From positions 27,055 to 91,054 of the forward strand of contig DATNLZ010000097.1 of the NCBI GenBank assembly GCA_035602605.1: a stretch of DNA of 64,000 nt, written 5' to 3'. Below the pieces are notes generated by a model. That model saw only the letters and a program-made list of their open reading frames with translations, did no database searches and was not told where the DNA came from. This document shows positions 1 through 8,557 of this stretch, one piece after another. How positions within the stretch are numbered: position 1 is the first letter of the stretch; each line of letters begins with the position of its first letter. The position numbers were made by a program, and so were the translations under genes. Origin of the DNA: DASQHY01 sp035602605 (GTDB lineage Bacteria > Acidobacteriota > Terriglobia > Acidiferrales > UBA7541).

Positions 1-1134
1 ATCTCTCGCCTACTGCTCGCTCGTGGCAAGTTTCAGCCTCTGGTGGTGCGGCACGAGCAGGTAGCGCAGGTCGCGCCGGGTAAGGTGCAGCTAAATTGCG
101 GCGAGAAAGCTCTCGAGACCTACGCGCCCAATGAAGCGTGGCTCGCTCTGCGCAAAGATTTGCTCGACCAGCAAATTATTGACACCAGCGGCCGCAAGGT
201 GGTGCGAGTCAATGATATTGATCTGGTCGAGCAGCGCACCAACGGTAATGTCGAGCTCCGTGTGGTGCAGGCCGATGTCGGTTTGACAGGTGCTGCACGG
301 CGCTTGCTTCAGGGACTGGTGTCTCCTGAGGGGATCCGCCGCTTGCAACAGAAGCTGCCTGCCAAGCTCATCCCCTGGGAATTTGTAAACTTGGTGGAAT
401 CGGACCCGTTGCGCCGTATCAAGCTGCGCCTCACCCACGACAAGCTGGAGCATTTGCATCCAGCCGATCTTGCCGACATTATGGAACAGCTCTCAGCATC
501 CGAGCGGCATGCGATCATTGCTTCGGTTGACGAAGAGACTGCCGCCGCGGCACTTGCCGAGCTTGATGCCCGCCTCACGACCCAGATCGTCGAGAAATTA
601 GATCCCGAAAAGGCCGCCAACATCTTGGAAGAAATGGCTCCGGACGCTGCCGCCGACGTCCTTGCGGAATTGACCCCGGAAACCTCAAAAGAATTGCTCA
701 ATGAAATGACGAAACAAGAGGGCCAGGAAGTTCGGGAACTTCTGCAATTCGACGAGAACACGGCGGGCGGCATGATGAACCCTGATTTCATCTTCGTGGG
801 AGAGATAGCCACCCGCGATGAGGTTATAGATTGGATTCGTTCGAAGGACCTGAATCTTGACCAGCTGGATGCAGTCGTGTTGATAAACGACGCTGCAGAA
901 TTTAGCGGGATTGTTCCGGTGAGCCGCTTGCTTCTGGGGCTGCCGGATCAGCCGGTCGGGGAAATGAAATTAGAACCGTTACTCTCCGTCGAGCCCAGTG
1001 CCGATGACCAAGAGGTTTTCGAGATTTTCGACAAATATAATTTGCGAGCCCTCACCGTCGTCAACCATGAGAAGCGTCCGATCGGCGCGATCACAGTTGA
1101 CGACGTGGTCTCACGCCTGGTGAAACAACTGTAG
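1..1134 (+). CDS. PRC-barrel / MgtE_N / CBS domain protein (5' truncated by window)
   Basis: The reading frame is open from base 1, so the gene starts upstream; the first usable internal start is a GTG at 43. Counting from the edge, residues about 50-100 look like a PRC-barrel, about 150-250 form the helical MgtE N-terminal domain of short repeats (EKLDPEKAANILEEM, then DAAADVLAEL), and about 260-377 are a CBS pair introduced by DENTAGGMMNPDF, the usual MgtE_N-to-CBS junction. The MgtE membrane channel is absent and the protein stops after CBS. In MgtE these cytosolic domains bind Mg2+ and close the channel. Here they are followed 38 bp later by a transporter of another family, so the protein may be a detached ion-sensing subunit or regulator (inference). 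Domain assignment is fairly sure; the role is not. Confidence 0.85.
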   Translation: MSRLLLARGKFQPLVVRHEQVAQVAPGKVQLNCGEKALETYAPNEAWLALRKDLLDQQIIDTSGRKVVRVNDIDLVEQRTNGNVELRVVQADVGLTGAARRLLQGLVSPEGIRRLQQKLPAKLIPWEFVNLVESDPLRRIKLRLTHDKLEHLHPADLADIMEQLSASERHAIIASVDEETAAAALAELDARLTTQIVEKLDPEKAANILEEMAPDAAADVLAELTPETSKELLNEMTKQEGQEVRELLQFDENTAGGMMNPDFIFVGEIATRDEVIDWIRSKDLNLDQLDAVVLINDAAEFSGIVPVSRLLLGLPDQPVGEMKLEPLLSVEPSADDQEVFEIFDKYNLRALTVVNHEKRPIGAITVDDVVSRLVKQL

Positions 1135-1172
1135 TTACGAAGACTTTAAAACGTGGAAAGAAGAATTCACCC

Positions 1173-2489
1173 TTGAGCTGGAAGGTTATCGCCGATCGTT
1201 GGAGCGGGTTACAACAGCATGCCGGCTCAGCGCGTACGCGCAGTCTTCGCAGGCGCGTGGCAATGCTCTTTGCCGTACTCGGGCCGGGCCTGATCACCTC
1301 TAACGTGGATAACGATGCGGGCGGGATCTCGGTTTATTCGCAGGCTGGCGCACAATACGGGTACAAGCTGCTGTGGGCTTTGATACCCATGACGATTGCG
1401 CTGTACGTCACTGAAGAGATGTGCGCGCGCATGGCGGTAGCGACCGGCAAAGGCCTTTCCGATCTGATTCGCGAGGAGTTTGGGTTCCGACCAACGTTTT
1501 TTATGATGGTTGCCGGTTTCCTCGTAGATTTGGGCAACGTGGTCGCCGAGTTTGCGGGTGTGGCCGCGGCGATGGAGATCTTTGGAGTCACTAAATACAT
1601 CGCCGTACCAGTCGCCGCCGGGCTGGTATGGCTTCTCGTTGTCCGCGGCACGTATGCCCAAGTCGAGAGGATCTTTCTGATAGCTTGCAGTTTCTATCTG
1701 ACCTACATCTTCTCAGCGATTCTGGCGAAGCCCGACTGGCTCCTCGCCGCCAAGTACACGGTTATTCCCGACATTCATTTTGATTCGGGATATCTTTTGA
1801 CGCTTACCGCGCTGGTGGGCACGACCATCGCGCCGTGGCAGTTCTTTTATCTACAGGCAGGCTTCGTCGAAAAGCGAATCGGACCACGCCAATACAAGCA
1901 GGCTCGCGCTGACGTCCTGATCGGCAGCATCAGTTGCATGGTGATCGTATTCTTCATCATCGTGTGCACGGCGGCTACGCTGTACGTTTCCGGCAACCGG
2001 AACATTTCGAGTGCTGCGGATGCCGCCAAGGCACTGGCCCCATTGGCAGGCGTTTGGGCCAGCAAGTTATTTGCCTTTGGCTTGTTGAACGCGTCACTGT
2101 TCGCGGCCTCAATCCTTCCGCTATCCACGGCACACGTCATTTGCGAGGGGCTCGGATTTGAGGCCGGTATCAACCGGAAGTTCAGCGAGGCGCCGATCTT
2201 CTATTGGCTGTACACCGCCCTGATCGGAATCGGAGCGTTTTTCATCCTGATTCCGGGTGCCCCGCTTTTCAAAATTTTGATTCTGTCCCAGGTGGCCAAT
2301 GGCGTTTGGCTGCCCATCGTACTGATTTTCATGCTCCTGCTCATTAACCGCCGCGACTTGATGGGAACTCAAGTGAACAGCCCTGTCTTTAACTGGGTCG
2401 CATGGATTACTGCTGCTGCCATGATCGTGCTCACCCTAATCTTAGTTTACACGGCACTGTTTCAGCCGGGCGGGGTGCCTGGGACGTAA
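1173..2489 (+). CDS. NRAMP-family divalent metal transporter with non-canonical site motifs
   Basis: Polytopic membrane protein of 438 aa with the NRAMP fold: TM1 begins GPGLITSNVDNDAGG and is followed by QAGAQYGYKLLW, a typical NRAMP TM1b region. The canonical Mn/Fe-site motif DPGN is replaced by DAGG (D48-G51). The TM6 motif MPH is replaced by APW (A220-W222, in VGTTIAPWQFFY). The Met ligand that favours transition metals is therefore missing. NRAMP-related Mg2+ transporters are known to deviate at these positions, so Mg2+ or another divalent ion is a better guess than Mn2+ or Fe2+ (inference). It starts at TTG after a purine-rich GAAAGAAG stretch; the next in-frame Met is residue 31. It probably forms an operon with the upstream MgtE_N/CBS gene. 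Confidence 0.88.
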   Translation: MSWKVIADRWSGLQQHAGSARTRSLRRRVAMLFAVLGPGLITSNVDNDAGGISVYSQAGAQYGYKLLWALIPMTIALYVTEEMCARMAVATGKGLSDLIREEFGFRPTFFMMVAGFLVDLGNVVAEFAGVAAAMEIFGVTKYIAVPVAAGLVWLLVVRGTYAQVERIFLIACSFYLTYIFSAILAKPDWLLAAKYTVIPDIHFDSGYLLTLTALVGTTIAPWQFFYLQAGFVEKRIGPRQYKQARADVLIGSISCMVIVFFIIVCTAATLYVSGNRNISSAADAAKALAPLAGVWASKLFAFGLLNASLFAASILPLSTAHVICEGLGFEAGINRKFSEAPIFYWLYTALIGIGAFFILIPGAPLFKILILSQVANGVWLPIVLIFMLLLINRRDLMGTQVNSPVFNWVAWITAAAMIVLTLILVYTALFQPGGVPGT

Positions 2490-2654
2490 TCGTTGGCTAA
2501 ACCGCTAAACCACGGCCTCGTTGCACCTGTGCTTGACGCTGTGTTAACTTTGCGGGGTAAAGATGGTCATCTTAGCCACCGCGTGCTGCAGGTTGAACCT
2601 CGCAGGACTCTCACCGTGAAGGTCGCCAGCAAGATCATCGATTTGCTGCCCTCG

Positions 2655-3440
2655 ATGCAGCGTGACGAACAACAGCTGCTCAAGCATCTCGACCTGAAGC
2701 GGCTTCCGCAGCATATCGCGATCATCATGGACGGCAATGGGCGCTGGGCGCAACGCCGCCACCTTCCTCGCGTAGCTGGGCACCGAGCTGGGGTCACCTC
2801 CGCTCGCACGATTATTGAAACGTGCGCGCGACTGAATATTTCGGCGCTGACCCTGTACGCCTTTTCACTCGAAAATTGGCGCCGTCCGAAGGCTGAGATT
2901 GATTTTTTGATGCGCTTGTTGCGCGAGTACCTCCGCAAAGAGCTACCGATCATCCATAAGAATAATATTCGCATGATGACCATCGGACGACCGGAACAAC
3001 TCCCCGCTGGCGTGCAAAACGACGTCGAGGAGGCCATGCGCGTTACCGCAGGCAACACTGGTATGCGGCTCGCCGTGGCACTCAATTACGGTGGCCGAGC
3101 GGAGATCGTAGACGCCTTCAACGCTATCCTGAAGTCGTTACGCAGCAATGGCTCCGATGGTGCCGAAGTCAAGGTGATTGACGAAGCCGCGATTTCGCAG
3201 AATCTCTATACCGCAGGACTGCCTGATCCAGACCTTTTGATTCGTACCAGCGGCGAAATGCGTGTCAGCAATTTCCTTCTTTGGCAGATCGCCTACGCCG
3301 AGATTTATGTAACTGAGACGCTCTGGCCCGACTTTACCCGTGCCAGGCTGCTGGAAGCCCTGATTGATTTCCAGAAGCGAGAACGTCGCTATGGTGGGCT
3401 GAACGGAGCGGAAATCGCAGTGCGTGTGGCTCGCCGATAG
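2655..3440 (+). CDS. uppS: Undecaprenyl diphosphate synthase (isoprenyl transferase)
   Basis: Cytosolic cis-prenyltransferase that condenses isopentenyl diphosphate with farnesyl diphosphate to make the C55 carrier for peptidoglycan and O-antigen. The signature HIAIIMDGNGRWAQ is present, with the Mg2+-binding Asp at residue 26 if the ATG at 2655 is used, the same number as in E. coli UppS. The C-terminal substrate motif RTSGEMRVSNFLLWQIAYAE is also present. The frame stays open upstream to a TTG at 2493 (315 aa), but those 54 residues look unlike the family, so I chose 2655 (261 aa, normal length). First gene of a uppS-cdsA-dxr-rseP series in which lipid-carrier and isoprenoid genes travel together in many bacteria. 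Confidence 0.93.
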   Translation: MQRDEQQLLKHLDLKRLPQHIAIIMDGNGRWAQRRHLPRVAGHRAGVTSARTIIETCARLNISALTLYAFSLENWRRPKAEIDFLMRLLREYLRKELPIIHKNNIRMMTIGRPEQLPAGVQNDVEEAMRVTAGNTGMRLAVALNYGGRAEIVDAFNAILKSLRSNGSDGAEVKVIDEAAISQNLYTAGLPDPDLLIRTSGEMRVSNFLLWQIAYAEIYVTETLWPDFTRARLLEALIDFQKRERRYGGLNGAEIAVRVARR

Positions 3441-3551
3441 GTTACCGGTGCCCCCCACTTTTCTTTATCCCAAGAACCTAGCGACGTTGATTGCGGGTCT
3501 CGCGTTCACTCCAGGTTGCTCGCACCTCTACGAATTCCCAAGGTTACTTGC

Positions 3552-4385
3552 ATGACCTGGAAACGCGTGGCAACAGCTGCAGTTCTGATCCCTCTTGTGG
3601 TGGCGCTGGTGCTTTGGGCGCCCAAAAATCTACTAGCCGCCAGTCTCGCCGTAGTGATCATTCTCGCCCTCTTTGAATTCTTCGCAATCGGTGAACAAAT
3701 TGGCCACCGCGGCTATCGCCTCTGGACCTGTACCTGTTCGGTCATCCTAATATTCGCGCTGGCGAACGCGGTAAGCCCGCGTGCGGAAGACTTTGTATCA
3801 CGCAAAGGAGCAGCTTCGCATTTATTGCTTCAGCATCCGCTCATTACACCTTTGTTCCTCTTTATCTTGGGGCTCATGGTCCTTACTCTTGGAACCCGGC
3901 GGCCGTTGGTCGAACACCTGCCCAGTCTCGGGATTAGCTCCTCCGGCTTCTTGCTTATTGCGCTGCCGATGAGCTTGGCAATCGATCTGCAACCGAAACT
4001 ACTTCTTTTCACACTAGTTTTGATCTGGGCCGGAGACACGGCAGCCTATTTTGTGGGCCGTTCGTTAGGGCGCTGGAAAATGGCCCCTAAGCTCAGCCCC
4101 AACAAAACGTGGGAGGGTGCCCTCGCCAGCATGATGACATCTCTTCTGGTGGGCTGGATCTTCACACGCTGGACCGGACTCGAACTTCACCGCATGCTGG
4201 TGGCTGCGGCTCTCGGGAATTCGGCTGGGCAAATGGGTGACCTGCTAGAGTCCGCGTATAAGCGGAGCGCGGGTGTGAAGGACTCCGGTGGCCTGTTACC
4301 CGGCCATGGCGGGATGCTCGACCGCATTGACGCTCTTATTTTCGCCGTGCCCGTAGTCTGGTACTATTTAAAGTTAGCCTTATAG
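3552..4385 (+). CDS. cdsA: Phosphatidate cytidylyltransferase (CDP-diglyceride synthase)
   Basis: Inner-membrane enzyme making CDP-diacylglycerol from phosphatidic acid and CTP, the branch point to phosphatidylethanolamine and phosphatidylglycerol. About 277 aa with multiple hydrophobic helices. The C-terminal CdsA signature is clear: SAYKRSAGVKDSGGLLPGHG followed by GMLDRID, including the KD and HGGxxDRxD residues. An in-frame TTG at 3516 would add 12 residues. I prefer the ATG at 3552, which gives MTWKRVATAAVLIPL, the normal basic-then-hydrophobic beginning, with AAGG about 10 bases upstream. It sits between uppS and dxr in the usual order. Confidence 0.93.
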   Translation: MTWKRVATAAVLIPLVVALVLWAPKNLLAASLAVVIILALFEFFAIGEQIGHRGYRLWTCTCSVILIFALANAVSPRAEDFVSRKGAASHLLLQHPLITPLFLFILGLMVLTLGTRRPLVEHLPSLGISSSGFLLIALPMSLAIDLQPKLLLFTLVLIWAGDTAAYFVGRSLGRWKMAPKLSPNKTWEGALASMMTSLLVGWIFTRWTGLELHRMLVAAALGNSAGQMGDLLESAYKRSAGVKDSGGLLPGHGGMLDRIDALIFAVPVVWYYLKLAL

Positions 4386-4468
4386 ACCGCTGTTTGACCC
4401 TCGGCTTTGTTTGGCGGGCAGTACATTTCCCGCGGCAGTCTCGTGGCTTTAAAAGGTAACCTTGGCTC

Positions 4469-5659
4469 TTGAAACGTTTGGCTATTCTCGGTTCCACAGG
4501 CTCGATTGGCCGGCAATGCCTCAGCGTAATTGAGTCTTTGCCGGCGCGGTTCTGCGTCGAAGCACTGGCGGCCGGGGAAAACATCGAATTGCTGGCAACG
4601 CAGATCGCGCGTCACCGCCCGCAGCTCGTTTCTGTGGCGAACTCCCATTTGATGGATCGGCTTGCAGACTGTCTTCGCGAGCAGGGGTTGGCCCCCCTTC
4701 CGGAGATCCATTGGGGCAGGGAGGGAATGCTCGCAGTGGCCACGCATTCAGACGTCGAACTGTTGGTCTCGGCGTCTGTTGGCATAGTTGGTTTGGAAGC
4801 TACGTACTTTGCAATCAAGCAGGGCAAGCAGGTGGCGCTCTCTAACAAAGAGGTTATGGTTGCCGCCGGCGAACTATTCATGACCGCCGCGCAGGCGGCC
4901 GGCGTCGAGCTGCTGCCCGTTGATAGTGAACACAACGCGATTCATCAGTGTTTGCGGGCAGGGGAGCATGCCGAGGTCAAGCGTTTGGTGCTTACTGCTT
5001 CGGGCGGTCCCTTTCGGAAAACACCCCTCCAGGAGCTAAAAAGCGTAACACCAGAGCAGGCATTGGCTCATCCCCGGTGGCGGATGGGTCCTCGTATTAC
5101 CGTGGATTCCGCAACCTTGATGAATAAGGGTTTCGAGGTCATCGAGGCGCGCTGGCTTTTTAGCGTCAAGCCCGCGCAGATTGACGTCATCATACATCCG
5201 CAATCGACGATTCACTCCATGGTGGAATATGTGGATGGCTCGATTCTCGCACAGCTTGCTCCAACGGATATGCGCATGCCCATTCAGTATGCGCTAACCT
5301 ATCCTGAGCGCGTGGCTTCGACGGAGTGCCAGCTCGACTGGACCGCGCTCCGACGTTTGGACTTCGAGAGAGTTTCGACGCGCCGTTTCCCGTGCCTGCG
5401 TTTAGCACGCGAAGCGCTGCGCAAGGGGGGCGCGCTACCTTGCGCCTTGAACGCGGCTGATGAGATTGCTGTGGCAGCTTTTCTCGAGCGGCGCCTATCC
5501 TTCACTGGCATCTATGAGGTGATTGAGCGCGTCCTGGAGCGCCTACCACGCATCAAACTTCTTGGAATACATGACGTGCTCGATGCTGATCTCGAGGCCC
5601 GGCAAATCGCGGTCGAAGAAGTACAACGTTTGCATTTGAATATGGCTGCGGCGTCCTAG
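4469..5659 (+). CDS. dxr: 1-deoxy-D-xylulose 5-phosphate reductoisomerase
   Basis: Second step of the MEP isoprenoid pathway: NADPH-dependent conversion of DXP to 2-C-methyl-D-erythritol 4-phosphate. It opens with the NADPH-binding loop LAILGSTGSIGRQ (residues 4-16). The metal-binding stretch LLPVDSEHNAIHQCL, the GGPFRKTP loop and the MNKGFEVIEA motif are all present. Length 396 aa is normal. It starts at TTG with AAAAGG about 10 bases upstream. Its product feeds the isoprenyl diphosphates used by UppS, two genes upstream. Confidence 0.95.
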   Translation: MKRLAILGSTGSIGRQCLSVIESLPARFCVEALAAGENIELLATQIARHRPQLVSVANSHLMDRLADCLREQGLAPLPEIHWGREGMLAVATHSDVELLVSASVGIVGLEATYFAIKQGKQVALSNKEVMVAAGELFMTAAQAAGVELLPVDSEHNAIHQCLRAGEHAEVKRLVLTASGGPFRKTPLQELKSVTPEQALAHPRWRMGPRITVDSATLMNKGFEVIEARWLFSVKPAQIDVIIHPQSTIHSMVEYVDGSILAQLAPTDMRMPIQYALTYPERVASTECQLDWTALRRLDFERVSTRRFPCLRLAREALRKGGALPCALNAADEIAVAAFLERRLSFTGIYEVIERVLERLPRIKLLGIHDVLDADLEARQIAVEEVQRLHLNMAAAS

Positions 5660-5688
5660 CGCGCAGCAACGGAAAGGGTAGAAGGGCC

Positions 5689-7014
5689 ATGGGCAGCGTT
5701 TTAAGTCTTTTCATCGGTATCGTTCTGGTATTAGGGACCATGATCTTGGTCCACGAGTACGGCCATTTTCTGGCTGCGAGGCTTTGCGGTGTGCGCGTTG
5801 AGGTCTTCTCGATCGGCTTTGGCCCCCGCCTTTTCGGCTGGCGTCGTGGTGACACAGACTATCGCTTGAGCGCGCTCCCGCTCGGCGGCTACGTCCGCAT
5901 GGCGGGACAAGATCTTTCTGAAAATCGCACCGGAGCACCAGACGAATTGTTGAGCAAGACTCGTTGGCAGCGTGCGTTGATTGCGCTCGCCGGACCAGTC
6001 GTGAACCTCATCATGCCGTTTCTGCTTCTGGGCGGATTTTTCATTGCCATTGGTGTGCCGTATGAGTCCTTTGAAGACCGTCCCGTCGAGGTTATAGCCC
6101 TGGCGAAGAATTCTCCTCTGGCCACGGCTGGTCTTCAAATCGGCGACCGCCTAGTTGAAATAAACGGGATTCAAAACCCTTCATGGGAAAAGGCGCTGAA
6201 CGCCGCGGCCCAGGCCGGCCCTGCTTCGGAGTTACACGTTGTCGTCGAGAAAGATGGCAAGCGCCGTACCCTCACCCTTCCGCCTGCCAAACCTACGCAA
6301 TCAGATTGGCCGTTTGGCTATGTGCCTATACCGCCGGTGGTGGATCAAGCGGTGCCGGGCTTGCCGGCTCAGCGCGCCGGAATGCGGTCGGGGGATCGCG
6401 TTATCAGCGTAAATGGCCAGCAGATCGCCACGTGGTTGGAATTTGTTGACGCCATTAAACATTCGAACGGCCAGCCCATTCTCGTCAAAGTTCGTCGCGG
6501 CGTTTCTGACCTGAACCTAACCATTGAGCCACAGCAAAACATGAATGATCGCGGCGAACCGGTGTATCAAATCGGTGTCCAGGTTCAAGAAGATACTACC
6601 TATCGCCGTGAAGGTACGCTTAAGTCCCTGGAACTGGCTGGTCGTGCTACCGCGAACGGTGCGCGGCAGGTGGTCGGAGTCGTCGGCAAACTCTTTTCCG
6701 GCAAAGTGTCGGTGCGCCAGTTGCAAAGTGTCGTTGGAATCTCGCGGCAAGCAGGTCTGGCTGTAAAGAAGGGGCCCTATGAGGTGATCCAGTTGATGGC
6801 CCTGATCAGCCTCAATCTGGGGATCCTGAATCTTCTTCCGATTCCAATTCTCGACGGCGGCCACATTTTGCTCCTGGCGATTGAGGGCGTAATGCGCCGT
6901 GATCTCAGTACGGCCTTCAAAGAGCGTTTCGTCCAAGTCGGCTTTGTGTTTCTCTTAGTCATCTTCGCGATCGTCATGTACAATGACGTCTTGCGTATTC
7001 TTCCGAGCCATTAG
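5689..7014 (+). CDS. rseP: RIP metalloprotease RseP (site-2 protease)
   Basis: M50-family intramembrane zinc protease. HEYGH at residues 22-26 supplies two zinc ligands and the catalytic Glu; the third ligand lies in NLLPIPILDGGH (D389). Two PDZ-like domains lie between them (about 125-200 and 205-290). In other bacteria RseP cuts anti-sigma factors and remnant signal peptides in the membrane. Length 441 aa is normal. Starts at ATG 5689 with GGAAAGGGTAGAAGG just upstream. The dxr-rseP order is widely conserved. The anti-sigma factor encoded at 40967 is a possible client, which is only inference. Confidence 0.94.
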   Translation: MGSVLSLFIGIVLVLGTMILVHEYGHFLAARLCGVRVEVFSIGFGPRLFGWRRGDTDYRLSALPLGGYVRMAGQDLSENRTGAPDELLSKTRWQRALIALAGPVVNLIMPFLLLGGFFIAIGVPYESFEDRPVEVIALAKNSPLATAGLQIGDRLVEINGIQNPSWEKALNAAAQAGPASELHVVVEKDGKRRTLTLPPAKPTQSDWPFGYVPIPPVVDQAVPGLPAQRAGMRSGDRVISVNGQQIATWLEFVDAIKHSNGQPILVKVRRGVSDLNLTIEPQQNMNDRGEPVYQIGVQVQEDTTYRREGTLKSLELAGRATANGARQVVGVVGKLFSGKVSVRQLQSVVGISRQAGLAVKKGPYEVIQLMALISLNLGILNLLPIPILDGGHILLLAIEGVMRRDLSTAFKERFVQVGFVFLLVIFAIVMYNDVLRILPSH

Positions 7015-7043
7015 CTGTGTTTGGTTCGGCCGCAGTGAACCGA

Positions 7044-7526
7044 ATGGCTGCGACTCCCGCACATCGTGTATCGACCGGCGAGCGTATAAATTCTCCCTCG
7101 AAGCCTGGCCGGCTCCAAAAAGCCCTGGAAGACCGTCGCGTCCGACTGACGCGCCAGCGGCGCGCCATTGTTCAGGTAATGGATAGCGCCGAGCAACACC
7201 TTGATGCCGGCGCCATTCTTGATCGCGCGCAAAAGATTGATGCTCGCGTTCATCGCGTTACTGTGTATCGCACGATTGATCTCCTCAAACGCTACGGTTT
7301 GATTGACGAGCTTGACCTGCTCCACCTTCGCGGCGATCAACACTATTATGAGAGTCATGGCCCGCGCGATCACATTCACGTGGCCTGCCTCGGCTGTGGC
7401 AAGGTGCGCGAAGTCGAGAGTCGTCTCTTCGAGCAGCTAAAAGCGCAAATTGAGCACGATTGCAATCTTCAGATCACCATTGCGCGCACCGAAATTGGCG
7501 GCTACTGCGAAAACTGCCGCAAATAG
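7044..7526 (+). CDS. Fur-family metal-responsive repressor
   Basis: Fur/Zur/PerR-type regulator. It has an N-terminal winged helix (RLTRQRRAIVQVM, then HRVTVYRTIDLLKRYGLI as recognition region), a hinge with HYYESHGPRDHIHVAC, and two Cys pairs, CLGC and CENC near the C terminus, that form the structural zinc site. I cannot tell from sequence whether it senses iron, zinc or peroxide. I used the ATG at 7044 (160 aa); a GTG at 7017, two bases after the rseP stop, would add nine residues and would suggest translational coupling. Neither start has a clear ribosome-binding site. Confidence 0.88.
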   Translation: MAATPAHRVSTGERINSPSKPGRLQKALEDRRVRLTRQRRAIVQVMDSAEQHLDAGAILDRAQKIDARVHRVTVYRTIDLLKRYGLIDELDLLHLRGDQHYYESHGPRDHIHVACLGCGKVREVESRLFEQLKAQIEHDCNLQITIARTEIGGYCENCRK

Positions 7527-7558
7527 CGTTCTTACGAAATTTGTTGGGACTTTTTTAG

Positions 7559-8557
7559 CTAGTGCCGGTGGACTGCCGACTGCGATGATCTGGCCTCATA
7601 CGTGCCACCCTTGCGCAGGCGCTCCCAGAAGCGGGTGGCACGGTCCATGTCTTTCACAATCTGCGCCCGCAATTCTCCTGCTCCATCAAATTTTTTCTCT
7701 TCTCGCAAGCGCCGGCAGAAGCCGATCTCCATGGGACCACTGGTCACCCGGTCCAAAAAATTAAATAGGTGGCTCTCAATGACCAGCGCAGACCCGTTGA
7801 ATGTTGGACGCACACCTACGTTTGTTACCGAGCGATAGGCTCTCCCTTGTACCTGCGTCTCGGTAATGTATACGCCCCTGGCGGGCAGCAACTCTTGGTC
7901 GGCTTCCAAGTTTAGCGTAGGGAAGACCAGCTTACTCCCCGTGCCTGTCCCCGGGCGAATCTGCCCAGTTAGCACAAAGGGTTTACCTAGCAAGCGCGCT
8001 GCGCTGCTGACGCGACCCATTCCCACGAGCCGCCGAATCACCGTGCTCGAAATAGTCTCGCCGCGAAACGCTACTGTCGGCATAATCATGGTCTCAAATC
8101 CGCAAAGACGGCCCAAGGCTGCCAGCATTGCGACATCACCAGCATGCTTATGTCCGAACCTGAAGTTGTCGCTCACGAGGATCGCGCCCATCTGAAGCTG
8201 TTCTGCCAAAATTCCGCGCACGAATTCCTCTGGGGGGATTCGCGAAAATGCCAAGTCAAATTTCAGGATGACTGCCGCATCTAGTCCCAGCTCGCGAAAC
8301 CCAGCGATTCTTTGCTCCAATGTTGAAATTCTGGGCGGGGCCATGTCCGGCCGCAGGACTTTGAGTGGCGGAGGCTCGAATGTCACCACGGTAGCAATAG
8401 CGTCCAACGTGCATGCCTGTTCTACAACCTCGCGCAAGATTTTTTGGTGGCCCATATGGATGCCATCAAAGTTGCCAACGGTGACGACACTGCGGCGCCC
8501 GCCAACGCCAAAGCGGCTCGCAAATTCGGCCGGGGCTCTAAACACTTCAAGCGGCAT
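7559..8557 (-). CDS. ribF: Bifunctional riboflavin kinase / FAD synthetase
   Basis: Converts riboflavin to FMN and FMN to FAD. The N-terminal nucleotidyltransferase domain has TVGNFDGIHMGHQ (about residues 26-38) and the ISSTVIRRL stretch. The C-terminal flavokinase domain has GTGTGSKLVFPTLNL and GVYITE, followed by SVTNVGVRPTFNG and a SHLFNF segment. Length 332 aa is typical. Its ATG overlaps the TGA stop of the upstream metallo-hydrolase gene (TGATG), so the two are probably translationally coupled. It converges on the fur gene, with only about 30 bases between stops and no obvious terminator hairpin. Confidence 0.94.
   Translation of the reverse strand: MPLEVFRAPAEFASRFGVGGRRSVVTVGNFDGIHMGHQKILREVVEQACTLDAIATVVTFEPPPLKVLRPDMAPPRISTLEQRIAGFRELGLDAAVILKFDLAFSRIPPEEFVRGILAEQLQMGAILVSDNFRFGHKHAGDVAMLAALGRLCGFETMIMPTVAFRGETISSTVIRRLVGMGRVSSAARLLGKPFVLTGQIRPGTGTGSKLVFPTLNLEADQELLPARGVYITETQVQGRAYRSVTNVGVRPTFNGSALVIESHLFNFLDRVTSGPMEIGFCRRLREEKKFDGAGELRAQIVKDMDRATRFWERLRKGGTYEARSSQSAVHRH

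Noticed and set aside
2533..2562. Promoter between the NRAMP gene and uppS
   Set aside because: TTGACG is present but the sequence 16-18 bases later (GGTAAA) matches the -10 poorly, so I did not list it.
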